Source: JADLGL01 sp963823045
GTDB taxonomy: Bacteria > Pseudomonadota > Alphaproteobacteria > Rhizobiales > Kaistiaceae
Length of the DNA stretch: 64,000 bases
Reading direction: 5' to 3'
NCBI GenBank assembly: GCA_963823045.1
Contig: CAWGKA010000012.1
Coordinates: 629,085 to 693,084, forward strand
Part shown: positions 27,543 through 36,827 of the stretch, piece by piece
Position numbering within the stretch: position 1 is the stretch's first letter
Layout of the letters: every line of letters begins with the position of its first letter
The notes under the pieces: model-generated
What the model was told of the DNA's origin: nothing
The model's database searches: none
The model's input: the letters and a program-made list of their open reading frames with translations, nothing else
Program-made: the position numbers and the translations under genes

Positions 27543-28456
27543 GCAGCCCGACCTGAGCGTCCCAGCGCGGTGCTGCGATCCGACAGACGGCTATGCAGTG
27601 CCAGCAGGGGTTCGACAGCCGGCCGGTCGGTGCGATGGATCAGGAACGTCCAGCCGAAGCGTCGCGCCGTCTCATAGAGCAAGGCGCGGCGCTCGGTGAG
27701 GCGACGCTGATAGGCGGCGCGCACAGTCTCGGCCTTGCCGACGATGTGGCGGAAACCGGTCTCGGGGTCTTCGAATTCTGTCCGGCCGGCATAAGGGAAG
27801 GTCTCCTCGATCGGGTCGAGGATCTGGACGAGATGGGCACGCGCGCCGGTGGCGGCGACGGCCGTCAGCCTCTCCTCGATCTCTTCGATCGGATCGAGGA
27901 AGTCCGTCAGGATGACAAGGTCGGAGAAGCGGCGAAGTTGGATGATGTCGGGCCAATCGCTGAGATCGGTGGTCGTCATGGTCGCGGCAATCCGTTCCGC
28001 GGCGATGCGCGACAGGAAGGGCCGGGTGTGGCCGAGGAGGCCGACGCGCTCGCCGCCGCGGGCGAGAAGTTCGGCGAGCGCGAGCGAGAGCACGATGGCG
28101 CGGCTCCGCTTGTCGACCAGCGCAAGGCGCGAGCGGAAGGCCATCGAGGCAGACAGGTCCGGCGCAAGCCACAGCGTGTGCGCCGCCTCCCACTCCTTCT
28201 CGCGGACGTAAAGGTGTTCGTCGCGGGCCGAGCGACGCCAGTCGATCGAGGCGGCGGCTTCGCCCGATGTGAAGGGCCGGAATTGCCAGAAGGTCTCGCC
28301 CGGTCCGGCGCGCCGGCGGCCATGCCAGCCGGCGAGGATCGTGGAGGCGATGCGGCGCGCTTCGACCAGCAGCGCGGGCATGGCAGTGCCGAGGGCCTTG
28401 GCCTCCGGCAGCGAGGTGAGCGCGCCGCGGCGTCCGTCGGGTGCAGCCGCTGACAT
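27539..28456 (-). CDS. DUF58 domain-containing protein
   Basis: About 305 residues from the ATG at 28456 (MSAAAPDGRRGALTSLPEA). The longer frame to 28630 lies within moxR and is a shadow. The DUF58 core FWQFRPFTSGEAAASIDWRRSARDEHLYVREKEWE is followed by a vWA-type segment LWLAPDLSASM. The family is partner to MoxR ATPases and is usually peripheral or integral in the inner membrane. The start lies 5 bp after the moxR stop at 28462, and the end overlaps the DUF4159 gene by four bases. Confidence 0.9.
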   Translation of the reverse strand: MSAAAPDGRRGALTSLPEAKALGTAMPALLVEARRIASTILAGWHGRRRAGPGETFWQFRPFTSGEAAASIDWRRSARDEHLYVREKEWEAAHTLWLAPDLSASMAFRSRLALVDKRSRAIVLSLALAELLARGGERVGLLGHTRPFLSRIAAERIAATMTTTDLSDWPDIIQLRRFSDLVILTDFLDPIEEIEERLTAVAATGARAHLVQILDPIEETFPYAGRTEFEDPETGFRHIVGKAETVRAAYQRRLTERRALLYETARRFGWTFLIHRTDRPAVEPLLALHSRLSDRSTALGRSGRAA

Positions 28457-28461
28457 ACCGC

Positions 28462-29472
28462 TCAGCCGAGCCGCGCCGCCAGCTCGGCGATGACGTCGCG
28501 TACGGTGAGATCTTCGGCGCGGGCCGCGAAGCTGAGCGCCATGCGGTGTTGCAGGACCGGGATGGCGAGCGCCTGAACGTCGTCGATCGAGGGCGCATAG
28601 CGGCCGTCGATCAACGCCCGGGCGCGGCAAGCGAGCATGAGAGCCTGGCTGGCGCGCGGGCCGGGGCCCCAGGAGATCGCCTCGGCGAGGCGGGCGTCTT
28701 CCATTTCCGCCGGTCGCGCCGAACGCACCAGGTCGAGGATCGCATCGACCACCAACTCGCCGATCGGCAGGCTGCGAACGAGATGCTGAAGCGAAGCGAT
28801 CTCGGTCGCATCCATCACCGCGTTGGCGGTCGGTTCGGCGGCGCCGGTGGTTTCGATCAGCACCTGCCGTTCGGCCTCGCGGTCGGGATAGGTGACGTCG
28901 ATCTGCAGGAGGAAGCGATCGAGCTGCGCCTCGGGCAGGGGATAGGTGCCTTCCTGCTCGATCGGGTTCTGCGTCGCCAGGACATGGAACGGGCGCGGCA
29001 GATCGTGGCGCCGCCCGGCGATGGTGACGTGATATTCCTGCATGGCCTGCAGCAACGCCGACTGCGTGCGCGGGCTGGCGCGATTGATCTCGTCGGCCAT
29101 CAACAGCTGCGTGAAGGTCGGACCCGGGACGAAACGGAAGGAGCGGCTGCCGTCGGCGGCCGTGTCGAGCACCTCCGAGCCGAGAATATCGGACGGCATC
29201 AAATCCGGCGTGAACTGGATGCGCATCGAATCGAGGCCGAGGACGATACCGAGCGTTTCGACCAGTTTCGTCTTGGCGAGGCCGGGAACGCCGACAAGCA
29301 GGCCATGGCCGCCGGACAGGATCGTCGTCAGCGCCTGGTCGATGACCTCGCCCTGGCCGTAGATGACCTTGCCGATGGCGGCCCGCGCCTCAGCGATGCG
29401 GCCGACGGCGGCGTCGATCTCGGCAACCACGGCGTCGGCGTTCGGAGTAGTTCGCTGGTTGGCTATGCCCAT
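28462..29472 (-). CDS. MoxR-family AAA+ ATPase
   Basis: 336-residue chaperone-like ATPase. Walker A GVPGLAKT (61-68), Walker B LLMADEINRA (DE at 127-128), a sensor-1 region VLATQNPIEQEGTYPLPEAQLDRF, and an arginine-finger region follow in order. MoxR proteins promote maturation or metal insertion of partner proteins through the vWA/DUF58 genes beside them. It heads the operon. Start MGIANQRTTPN at 29472; a GGAG-like site lies close upstream. Confidence 0.93.
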   Translation of the reverse strand: MGIANQRTTPNADAVVAEIDAAVGRIAEARAAIGKVIYGQGEVIDQALTTILSGGHGLLVGVPGLAKTKLVETLGIVLGLDSMRIQFTPDLMPSDILGSEVLDTAADGSRSFRFVPGPTFTQLLMADEINRASPRTQSALLQAMQEYHVTIAGRRHDLPRPFHVLATQNPIEQEGTYPLPEAQLDRFLLQIDVTYPDREAERQVLIETTGAAEPTANAVMDATEIASLQHLVRSLPIGELVVDAILDLVRSARPAEMEDARLAEAISWGPGPRASQALMLACRARALIDGRYAPSIDDVQALAIPVLQHRMALSFAARAEDLTVRDVIAELAARLG

Positions 29473-29768
29473 GAAGGCTCCCTGGAAGGCCCGGCTCTGC
29501 TTAATCGGTCATCAAGATCATGCCACGATCCTAGGCACCGCGTCAGGTTCGAATTGTGACCCGTTGTCTCGGGGAGAGGGTGACGTTGCCGCCATTGACG
29601 CGAGTGGACGGCTTGTGTGTTACGGTTTGAGCGGTCAGACCGATCAACGGACTCTCGCACTTGTGAATACGACTGCCCACATGGTGGGGGTCGGTCGGGC
29701 AGGAACAGCACCAGGGGAAGATGCGGCATTCACGCTTCGGCGCAATGATGGGGGGCGGGTTCTAGCCA

Positions 29769-30038
29769 ATGGCCAGACTTCTCGCGCTCAATGCGCTCTT
29801 CTTTCTGGTTCCGTTCGTCGGCTATGCAATTTGGCTGCTGGCGACCAAACGCCGTTTCACCAATCCGAGCGATTGGCCGAACCGGGTCATCATCCGGTTG
29901 TGCGCAGTCGGCGTCGTGTTCGTGATCGTCGGTCTGGTGGTGCTGGTATCCTTCTCCGGCACGAGCACCAATGAGACCTATCATCCCGCCGAAATCCGCG
30001 ACGGCCAAATCGTGCCGGGCCGCTTCGGCGACGAATAG
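29769..30038 (+). CDS. DUF6111 family small membrane protein
   Basis: 89 residues with two hydrophobic segments (LALNALFFLVPFVGYAIWLL and VIIRLCAVGVVFVIVGLVVLVSF) around a WPNR-containing loop, and a charged C-terminus. The architecture and its place just before the CCA transferase gene match the DUF6111 family of Rhizobiales. Function unknown. It is 15 bp upstream of the CCA gene and probably cotranscribed. Confidence 0.78.
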   Translation: MARLLALNALFFLVPFVGYAIWLLATKRRFTNPSDWPNRVIIRLCAVGVVFVIVGLVVLVSFSGTSTNETYHPAEIRDGQIVPGRFGDE

Positions 30039-30053
30039 CACCGGGGCTTCTCG

Positions 30054-31289
30054 ATGGTCGCGCTGCCGAAACTGGATGCGCCGTGGCTCGCATGGGAGCG
30101 GGTGAGGGCGGTCTTCGGTCTCCTCAATCAGGAGGGCGAAGAGGGCCGCGCCGTCGGTGGCGCCGTGCGCGATGCGCTGCTCGGTCGCCCTGTGAGCGAG
30201 ATCGATTTCGCCACGACCGGACGTCCCGACTGGGTGATCGATCGCGCCAAGGCGGCCGGCATCAAGGCGATTCCGACCGGGATCGAGCACGGCACGGTGA
30301 CGCTGGTCGTCGATGGCCACGGACACGAGGTCACGACGCTGCGCGAGGATGTCGAAACGGACGGGCGCCACGCGGTCGTGAGCTTTGGGCGAGACTGGGC
30401 GGCCGACGCGCGTCGCCGCGATTTCACGATGAACGCGCTGTCCATTGAGGCCGATGGGCGGCTGCACGATCCGGTGGGCGGCTATGACGACCTCAGGGCA
30501 CGGCGCGTGCGCTTCATCGGCGACCCCGACCAGCGCATCGCCGAGGACTATCTGCGCATCCTGCGTTTCTTCCGCTTTCATGCCCAGTGCGGCGAGGGCG
30601 AGCTCGATCCGGCGGGCCGCGATGCGGCGATCCGCGGACGGAACGGTTTGCGCATCCTTGCCGCTGAACGGATCAACCACGAACTGCAGCGAACGCTGGT
30701 GGCGGGCGGGGCGGTCGAAGCGGTGACGGCGATGCAGGCGACCGGCATCCTTCCGATCCTTTTGGCCGGTATCGGCTATCTTGCATCGTTCGGAACGACG
30801 GTCGCGTTCGAGACGGAGGCCGGGATCGTCCCCTCCTATCCGCGGCGGCTGGCCGCCCTTTCGGCGCGGATTGTGGAAGACGTCGAACGGATCACGACCC
30901 GCCTCCGCCTCGCCAATGCGGACCGCGACGCCATGACGGCTGCGCTTGCCTATGCCGATCGTCTACAGTCGCCGCCGGATATGGGGCAGGCGAAAGCCGA
31001 CCTCTATCGCTTCGGCCGCGACACGTTCACCGATGGGCTTGCCCTCGCTGCAGCGTTTCGTGCCAAGCCTTTGGGGCCATGGGCAAAGTCCCTCGAAGCG
31101 GTGGCGCGCTGGGAACCGCCGGCCTTTCCGATCGGGGGAAAAGACCTGATCGCGGCTGGGGTTAGGACCGGGCCTCAGCTGGGTGCGATCCTTGCCCAGC
31201 TGGAGGCTTGGTGGATCAGCGAGGAGTTCCGGCCGGATCGAGCCGCGCTCCTCAAGCGTTGCCAACAAATCTCAGCGGCACAGCAATAA
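30054..31289 (+). CDS. cca: CCA tRNA nucleotidyltransferase
   Basis: Adds or repairs the 3' CCA of tRNAs. 411 residues with the class II head: GGAVRD (35-40), the catalytic EIDFATT acidic pair, and RRDFTMNALSIEADGRLHDPVGGYDDL, then DQRIAEDYLRILRFFRF, all family landmarks. The C-terminal half is less conserved, as usual. The gene overlaps nothing; it follows the DUF6111-like gene. No editing or HD domain is evident. Confidence 0.94.
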   Translation: MVALPKLDAPWLAWERVRAVFGLLNQEGEEGRAVGGAVRDALLGRPVSEIDFATTGRPDWVIDRAKAAGIKAIPTGIEHGTVTLVVDGHGHEVTTLREDVETDGRHAVVSFGRDWAADARRRDFTMNALSIEADGRLHDPVGGYDDLRARRVRFIGDPDQRIAEDYLRILRFFRFHAQCGEGELDPAGRDAAIRGRNGLRILAAERINHELQRTLVAGGAVEAVTAMQATGILPILLAGIGYLASFGTTVAFETEAGIVPSYPRRLAALSARIVEDVERITTRLRLANADRDAMTAALAYADRLQSPPDMGQAKADLYRFGRDTFTDGLALAAAFRAKPLGPWAKSLEAVARWEPPAFPIGGKDLIAAGVRTGPQLGAILAQLEAWWISEEFRPDRAALLKRCQQISAAQQ

Positions 31290-31420
31290 GATGGCTTCTT
31301 CACAACGGACATTTACAATGATGACAATTCGGGGCTTTAGTGCGGCGCGCGGGTGTGACCTTGGACTGCGGGGCTCGAGTCTCAGAGCGCCTTGTCAGTT
31401 GGTGGCTATGGAGGTCAGGG

Positions 31421-31981
31421 ATGCGACTTAGCGCTACGAGCTACTATTCGGACTATTTCGTCATTCCGGCGCTTGCGACCGGTCTGACCGTGGCTTCACT
31501 GTGGTCGACGCCCGTCGACAAATGGGGCCTGTGGACGGCTAGCTTCGTGGGCGGCGCGGCGACCTGGACCTTTGCCGAATATCAGCTTCATCGCTGGATT
31601 CTGCATCATGTGCCGGTCATCAAGGACATGCACGAGGCGCATCACAGCGACCAGAAGGCGCTCATCGGCACGCCGAGCTGGCTGAGCCTTGCCCTGGTCA
31701 TGATCCTGGTGCTGCTGCCGGCCTATCTCCTCACCGGTTTCTCATATGGCGCCGGCTTCACCGCCGGGCTGCTGCTCGGCTATTTCTTCTACATCGTCGT
31801 GCATCACGGCGTGCATCATTGGCGGCTTCGCCCCGGCAGCTATCTCTACAAGCTGAAACACCGGCATGCCCTCCATCATCATTTCGACGATGACGGGAAT
31901 TACGGAGTCACAACAGGCTTCTGGGACAAGGTCTTCGGAACCGACATCAAAGTCGGCGAGGGGCGCGGCCGCAAGGCCTAG
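31421..31981 (+). CDS. Fatty acid hydroxylase / sterol desaturase family protein
   Basis: 186 residues from the ATG at 31421. Histidine clusters HRWILHH, HEAHH, HHGVHH and HRHALHHHF fit the membrane di-iron centre of this superfamily, and four hydrophobic segments separate them. Substrate is unknown; lipid or carotenoid hydroxylation is possible. It ends 13 bp from the convergent hemF stop. Confidence 0.85.
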   Translation: MRLSATSYYSDYFVIPALATGLTVASLWSTPVDKWGLWTASFVGGAATWTFAEYQLHRWILHHVPVIKDMHEAHHSDQKALIGTPSWLSLALVMILVLLPAYLLTGFSYGAGFTAGLLLGYFFYIVVHHGVHHWRLRPGSYLYKLKHRHALHHHFDDDGNYGVTTGFWDKVFGTDIKVGEGRGRKA

Positions 31982-31994
31982 ACTGTGAGCCCGC

Positions 31995-32876
31995 TCAGGG
32001 CCATTTCACCACAGGCGGCATCGACGACAGGATCGATTCGACGTTCCCTCCGGTCTTGAGGCCGAAGGTCGTACCGCGGTCGTAGAGTAGGTTGAACTCG
32101 ACATAGCGGCCGCGGCGGATCAGCTGTTCTTCGCGGTCCGCGTCCGTCCAGGGCGTGCCGAAATTGCGACGGACGAGTTCGGCATAGGTGTGCAGGAACG
32201 CCTCGCCGACGGCCTTGGTGAAAGCGAAGTCAGCTTCCCAGTCGCCGCTATTGTGGTTGTCGTAGAAGATGCCGCCGATACCGCGCGGCTCGTTGCGGTG
32301 CTTCAGGAAGAAGTACTCGTCGCACCATTCCTTGTAGCGGTCATAGTCAGCCACCGGCGCCTCGCAAGCGCGGCGCATGGCGGCGTGGAAGTCGATGCTG
32401 TCCTGATCTTCCTGCGTCCGTCGCCGGTCGAGGACGGGCGTCAGGTCGCCGCCGCCGCCGAACCACAACTTCGAGGTCACCACCATCCGCGTGTTCATAT
32501 GCGCGGCCGGAACGTTGGGGTTGCGCGGATGGGCGATGAGCGAGATGCCCGAGGCCCAGAAGCGCGGGTCTTCCTCGGCGCCCGGCATTTGCTGGCGGAA
32601 CTCGGGCGAGAACTCGCCGTGAACCGTCGAGACATGGACGCCCATCTTCTCCATGACGCGGCCATGGATCACGGACATCACACCGCCGCCGCCGTTCTCT
32701 TCCTTGCGTTGCCACGGGGTCTGCTCGAATTGGCCGGGAGCTTCGTCACTGCCGGGAAGGCCTGCTGGAAGGTCGTCCTCGATGCTTTCGATGGTGGCGA
32801 CGAAGCGGTCGCGGAGCTCTGCGAACCAGGCCGAGGCGCGCACCTTCAGGGCGTCGAGATCAGAGGGCAGAGACAT
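31995..32876 (-). CDS. hemF: Oxygen-dependent coproporphyrinogen III oxidase
   Basis: Aerobic heme biosynthesis step, coproporphyrinogen III to protoporphyrinogen IX. I start at the ATG at 32876 (MSLPSDLDALKVRASAWF), giving 293 residues; the longer upstream frame overlaps petA and is a shadow. Family segments are present: ENGGGGVMSVIHGRVMEKMGVH, GISLIAHPRNPNVPAAHMNTR, WFGGGGDLTPVL, and RRGRYVEFNLLYDRGTTFGL. Minus strand, convergent to the sterol desaturase-like gene and divergent from petA. Confidence 0.95.
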   Translation of the reverse strand: MSLPSDLDALKVRASAWFAELRDRFVATIESIEDDLPAGLPGSDEAPGQFEQTPWQRKEENGGGGVMSVIHGRVMEKMGVHVSTVHGEFSPEFRQQMPGAEEDPRFWASGISLIAHPRNPNVPAAHMNTRMVVTSKLWFGGGGDLTPVLDRRRTQEDQDSIDFHAAMRRACEAPVADYDRYKEWCDEYFFLKHRNEPRGIGGIFYDNHNSGDWEADFAFTKAVGEAFLHTYAELVRRNFGTPWTDADREEQLIRRGRYVEFNLLYDRGTTFGLKTGGNVESILSSMPPVVKWP

Positions 32877-33122
32877 GGCACAGCCGAGAATAACAGGCTC
32901 AAAAGGCGACCATGCCATAGGGCTGCGATGCCAAGGCGGCAAGCATCTCCGAAGGGCCAATTGTCCCAGCCCGCGAATTTGATTCCCTGAAATTCTGGAC
33001 AAGTCCGGATGCGGCTGGCAAAAACGCCGGTCTGGCGGGCGCCAATCGGGGGCCGCCGGTCGGCGGTGTTGGCGCCCCGGCCGTGCAGCAAAAGACTTCG
33101 GCCCGCCGCCGAGGGAGGGACT

Positions 33123-33683
33123 TTGAGCGAGACTGAGACCACCGACGAGGGCCGGCGGGACTTCATCTTTGTCGCCACCGTGACAGTCGGCGCCATCGGC
33201 GTCGGGCTGGTCGCGTGGCCGTTTATCGACCAGATGAATCCGGACGCGGCCTCGCTCGCTTTGGCGACGACCGAAGTCGATATTTCTTCGCTCGAGCCAG
33301 GCATGTCGATCACGGTGAAGTGGCGCGGCAAGCCCGTCTTCATCCGCAACCGCACCGATGCTGAGGTGGAGGAGGCGCGGGCGGTTCCGCTGAGCGCCCT
33401 TAAGGACCAGCTCGCGCGCAACGCCAATCTCCCGGACAACGCTCCGGCGACGGACGAGAACCGGGCGAGCCCGGACAATGAACGCATTCTCATTCAGGTC
33501 GGCATCTGCACGCATCTCGGCTGTGTGCCGATCGGCGAAGCCGGTGACTATGGCGGCTGGTTCTGCCCCTGCCACGGCTCGCAATACGACACCGCGGGAC
33601 GTATCCGCAGCGGCCCGGCGCCTGAGAACTTGGCTATTCCGGCGATGACGTTCCTGTCGCCGACAACCGTGCAAATCGGCTGA
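33123..33683 (+). CDS. petA: Rieske iron-sulfur protein of the cytochrome bc1 complex
   Basis: Carries the [2Fe-2S] cluster of the bc1 complex. I choose a TTG start at 33123, preceded by GAGGGAGGGAC, because the upstream frame from 33009 reads like non-coding sequence and the resulting 186 residues fit the family. Cluster ligands are CTHLGC and CPCHGS. A membrane anchor FIFVATVTVGAIGVGLVAWPF follows the twin-arginine-like GRRDF motif (GRRDF in place of RRRDF), so export is by the Tat route. First gene of petABC. Confidence 0.93.
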   Translation: MSETETTDEGRRDFIFVATVTVGAIGVGLVAWPFIDQMNPDAASLALATTEVDISSLEPGMSITVKWRGKPVFIRNRTDAEVEEARAVPLSALKDQLARNANLPDNAPATDENRASPDNERILIQVGICTHLGCVPIGEAGDYGGWFCPCHGSQYDTAGRIRSGPAPENLAIPAMTFLSPTTVQIG

Positions 33684-33696
33684 GGGCTGGCGACCG

Positions 33697-34953
33697 ATGG
33701 ATCTGCATCCTCTGACTTCCTACGAACCGAAATCGCGTATCGGCAAATGGTTCGAGTCGCGGCTGCCCTTGGGCAGCTTCATCCATGGCTCGTTCATCGC
33801 CTATCCGACGCCGCGCAACCTCAATTACTGGTGGACCTTCGGCGGCATCCTGGTGTTCGTCCTGGCGGTGCAGATCGCCACCGGCGTGGTGCTGGCGATG
33901 CACTACGTCCCCAATGGCCAGATGGCCTTCGATTCCGTCGAAGGCATCATGCGCGACGTCAATTACGGTTGGCTCCTGCGCTACATGCACGCCAACGGCG
34001 CTTCGATGTTCTTCGTCGCGCTCTACATCCACATGTTCCGCGGCCTTTATTACGGCTCGTTCAAGGCGCCCCGCGAGGTGCTCTGGATCCTGGGCGTTCT
34101 GCTCTATCTGCTCGCAGTGGCGACGGCCTTCCTCGGCTATGTGCTGCCCTGGGGCCAGATGTCGTTCTGGGCGGCGAACGTCATCACCAACCTCTTCTCG
34201 GCCATTCCGGTAATCGGCGATTCGATCACGACCTGGCTGTGGGGCGGCTTCTCGGTCGATAGCCCAACGCTCAACCGGTTCTTCTCGCTGCACTATCTGC
34301 TGCCGTTCGTGATCGCCGGCGTCGTCGTCCTGCATGTCTGGGCGCTGCATGTGCCCGGCAACGGCAACCCGGCAGGCATCCAGGTGAAGACCCGGCAGGA
34401 CGTGCTGCCGTTCCATCCGTTCTACACGTCGAAGGACCTGTTCGGCGTCGCCGTGTTCATCATCTTCATGGCGTGGTTCGTGTTCTATGTGCCGAACTAT
34501 CTCGGCCATCCGGACAACTACATTCCGGCCGATCCGCTGAAGACGCCCGAGCACATCGTTCCGGAATGGTACTTCCTGCCGTTCTACGCGATCCTCCGAT
34601 CGATCCCGTCAAAGCTCGGTGGCGTCATCGCCTTTGCCGGCGCGATCGTGGTGCTGTTCTTCATCCCCTGGCTCGATCGTTCCAAGGTGCGTTCGGCGCG
34701 GTACCGTCCGCTCTATCGCCAGTTTTTCTGGATCCTCGTCGCCGTGTGCCTCGGCCTTGGCTATCTCGGCTCGCAGCCTCCTGAAGGCGGCTTCGTGGTC
34801 GCGTCGCGAATCCTGACGGCCTACTATTTCGCGCATTTCCTCATCATCATGCCGCTCGTCAGCTGGGTCGAAAAACCGAAGCCCTTGCCGACAAGTATCA
34901 GTGAACCGGTGCTTGCCCAGGCGGGATCCGGAAAAGCCGAGTCCAGCCCATGA
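33697..34953 (+). CDS. petB: Cytochrome b of the bc1 complex
   Basis: 418-residue integral membrane subunit holding two b hemes and the quinone sites. Eight hydrophobic segments, with the heme histidines in GWLLRYMHANGASMFF and LLPFVIAGVVVLHVWALH, the PEWY quinol motif in HIVPEWYFLPFYAILR, and the GQMSFWAANV loop. It follows petA after 13 bp and overlaps petC by four bases (ATGA). Confidence 0.97.
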   Translation: MDLHPLTSYEPKSRIGKWFESRLPLGSFIHGSFIAYPTPRNLNYWWTFGGILVFVLAVQIATGVVLAMHYVPNGQMAFDSVEGIMRDVNYGWLLRYMHANGASMFFVALYIHMFRGLYYGSFKAPREVLWILGVLLYLLAVATAFLGYVLPWGQMSFWAANVITNLFSAIPVIGDSITTWLWGGFSVDSPTLNRFFSLHYLLPFVIAGVVVLHVWALHVPGNGNPAGIQVKTRQDVLPFHPFYTSKDLFGVAVFIIFMAWFVFYVPNYLGHPDNYIPADPLKTPEHIVPEWYFLPFYAILRSIPSKLGGVIAFAGAIVVLFFIPWLDRSKVRSARYRPLYRQFFWILVAVCLGLGYLGSQPPEGGFVVASRILTAYYFAHFLIIMPLVSWVEKPKPLPTSISEPVLAQAGSGKAESSP

Positions 34954-35819
34954 CGGAGCGCGCCTTGTTGAAACGGGTTCTGTTGCCCGCCGTCGCAATT
35001 GCCCTGTCGGCGGCTGCCTTCGCCCTTGCGCCGGCAATGGCGCAAGACGCTTCGCAGCCGGCCACCGAGGAGGCGCCGGCCGAGCACGCGGCCCCGCATT
35101 ACCCGGTCGAGACCCCGGAGCGGCGGAGCTGGAGCTTCGCCGGTCCGTTCGGCACCTATGATGCGGCCCAGCTACAGCGCGGCCTGCAGGTCTACGAACA
35201 GGTCTGCGCCTTTTGTCACGGCCTGGACCGCGTCGCCTTCCGGACGCTGACGTCGGAGACCGGTCCGTTCCTCAGCGAGGACGAGATGCGCGCCGTCGCC
35301 GCTTCCTATCAGGTGGTCGATGCCGACACCGGCGAGAGGCGCGAGGGGCGCGCGGCGGACTACTTCCCGACGCCAGCCTATGGCGGCAACGGTACCCCGC
35401 CCGACCTGTCTCTGATGGCGAAGGCCCGCCGCGTCGGCTACGGATTCCGTTGGCTGCTCGACCCCTTCACGCAATACCAGGAGGGCGGTGCGGACTACAT
35501 CTACGGGCTGCTGACCGGCTATGAGCCGGCGCCCGAAGGTGCAACGGTTCCGCCGGGCACGTTCTACAACGTGCATTTCAACGCCGGTGACGCCATCGCC
35601 ATGCCGCCGCCTCTGTCGGACGGCCGCGTCCGCTACAGCGACGGCTCGCCGGAAACGGTTGAGCAATACGCCGCGGATGTGACCGCGTTCCTGATGTGGA
35701 CGGCCGAGCCGAAACTGGGCGACCGCAAGCGCCTCGGCTTCCAGGTGATGGTGTTCCTCATCGTCTTCGCGGGCATCGTCTACCTCGCCAAGCGCAAGGT
35801 GTGGTCCAAGGAGCATTGA
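34950..35819 (+). CDS. petC: Cytochrome c1 of the bc1 complex
   Basis: 289 residues with signal peptide (to about 31, ending APAMAQ), heme-binding CAFCH at 86-90, axial methionine near AMPPPLSDGRVRY, and a C-terminal anchor VMVFLIVFAGIVYLAKRK. Start overlaps petB. Together petABC pass electrons from quinol to a soluble cytochrome. Confidence 0.97.
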   Translation: MTERALLKRVLLPAVAIALSAAAFALAPAMAQDASQPATEEAPAEHAAPHYPVETPERRSWSFAGPFGTYDAAQLQRGLQVYEQVCAFCHGLDRVAFRTLTSETGPFLSEDEMRAVAASYQVVDADTGERREGRAADYFPTPAYGGNGTPPDLSLMAKARRVGYGFRWLLDPFTQYQEGGADYIYGLLTGYEPAPEGATVPPGTFYNVHFNAGDAIAMPPPLSDGRVRYSDGSPETVEQYAADVTAFLMWTAEPKLGDRKRLGFQVMVFLIVFAGIVYLAKRKVWSKEH

Positions 35820-35874
35820 CCGCGGCGACGCTGCGCTGTCAGAACTAGGCGAATTGATCCTGAGGGCCGGATTG

Positions 35875-36090
35875 ATGGCAATTGACGATGCGGCCGGCCG
35901 CAAGGCTGTGCGCGAGCGGCGGGTACCGAAGGCAACGACCGAGAGCGTGTTCGTGCAGGAACCGCGGCATTCGACGCGGACGCCCGCATTGCGGCGGTCG
36001 TTGCGCGACGACGTTCATCAGCGCGGCCTCGACGCGGCGAAGAGGGCCCTTCGGTCGCATCTGGCGGCCAAGGCAACGGCGGCAAAATGA
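35875..36090 (+). CDS. Hypothetical small basic protein
   Basis: 71 residues, starting MAIDDAAGRKAVRERRVP. I do not recognise it. It is highly basic, with many arginines (RRSLRDDVHQRGLDAAKRALRSHLAAK), no membrane segment, and a predicted helical C-terminus. A TTG at 35854 could be an earlier start. It overlaps the next gene (ATGA), which supports translation, and lies between petC and apt. Confidence 0.5.
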   Translation: MAIDDAAGRKAVRERRVPKATTESVFVQEPRHSTRTPALRRSLRDDVHQRGLDAAKRALRSHLAAKATAAK

Positions 36091-36827
36091 ACGATATCGA
36101 AGAGACGGACGAAACGACGACCAAGCCGGCGACCCCGGACGAACCGGAGGGGGAACCCGACGCGGACATGGACGCGGCGATGTCGGAGGCTCTCGCCCCG
36201 GTCGTTGCCGCGCGCGCGTCCAACGGTGCGCCGGCCGCCGAAGCGCGTCCGGTCGAGGAGGCAACGGAAATGATGGGCAGTGACACAGTCGAGAAACCGG
36301 CCAATGGCGCAATGCCGACGGCTGCCGCGGCCGAGCCGCCGCGGGCCGTGGCGATGATGGCGGGCGCCGGCGAACGCGCGCCGAGCCGCGTGTTCGACCA
36401 TCTCGTCGAGGGCGAGGACGACGTCATCGGCCTCATCACCTATTCCCTCTACAAGCAGGACAAGCGCGACTGGCTGGCAGGCTGGAAGCGGCAGCATGGG
36501 CGCGAGCCGACGGCGGACGAGATGGACGCTTTCGTCAGCGCGCAACTGACCTTCGCGCAGCGCGACCGCTATCGCACTGCTGCACGGCAGGTGCTCGACG
36601 CCTACGCCTCGGTTGCGGTCGATCTCGAGAAGCCGCTCATCATCCGCGACGGCGTTGCCGGGCGGGTGGAGACGGCGGTGCAGAAGGTCGAAGCCTCGGC
36701 GCGCTGGTGGCGGCAGCTGCCGGCGATCCTGATCGGGGCACTCGTCTCCGCGGGCATCGTCATTGCGGTCATCGCGATCCTGGTTGCCGCGGGCGCCGAC
36801 ATTGCGGGCTATCTCGGGTTTGAGTAG
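36087..36827 (+). CDS. Hypothetical tail-anchored protein
   Basis: 246 residues. Acidic, proline/alanine-rich low-complexity N-terminal half (about 1-115), then a conserved-looking helical block: DDVIGLITYSLYKQDKRDWLAGWKRQHG and DRYRTAARQVLDAYASVAVDLE, then one C-terminal membrane segment ILIGALVSAGIVIAVIAILV. Not recognised. It overlaps the small upstream gene and its stop overlaps the apt start region, so it is probably cotranscribed with both. Confidence 0.65.
   Translation: MNDIEETDETTTKPATPDEPEGEPDADMDAAMSEALAPVVAARASNGAPAAEARPVEEATEMMGSDTVEKPANGAMPTAAAAEPPRAVAMMAGAGERAPSRVFDHLVEGEDDVIGLITYSLYKQDKRDWLAGWKRQHGREPTADEMDAFVSAQLTFAQRDRYRTAARQVLDAYASVAVDLEKPLIIRDGVAGRVETAVQKVEASARWWRQLPAILIGALVSAGIVIAVIAILVAAGADIAGYLGFE

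Noticed and set aside
29540..29570. tRNA-like T-loop GGTTCGAATTG
   Set aside because: No acceptor stem, anticodon arm or D-loop can be drawn around it.
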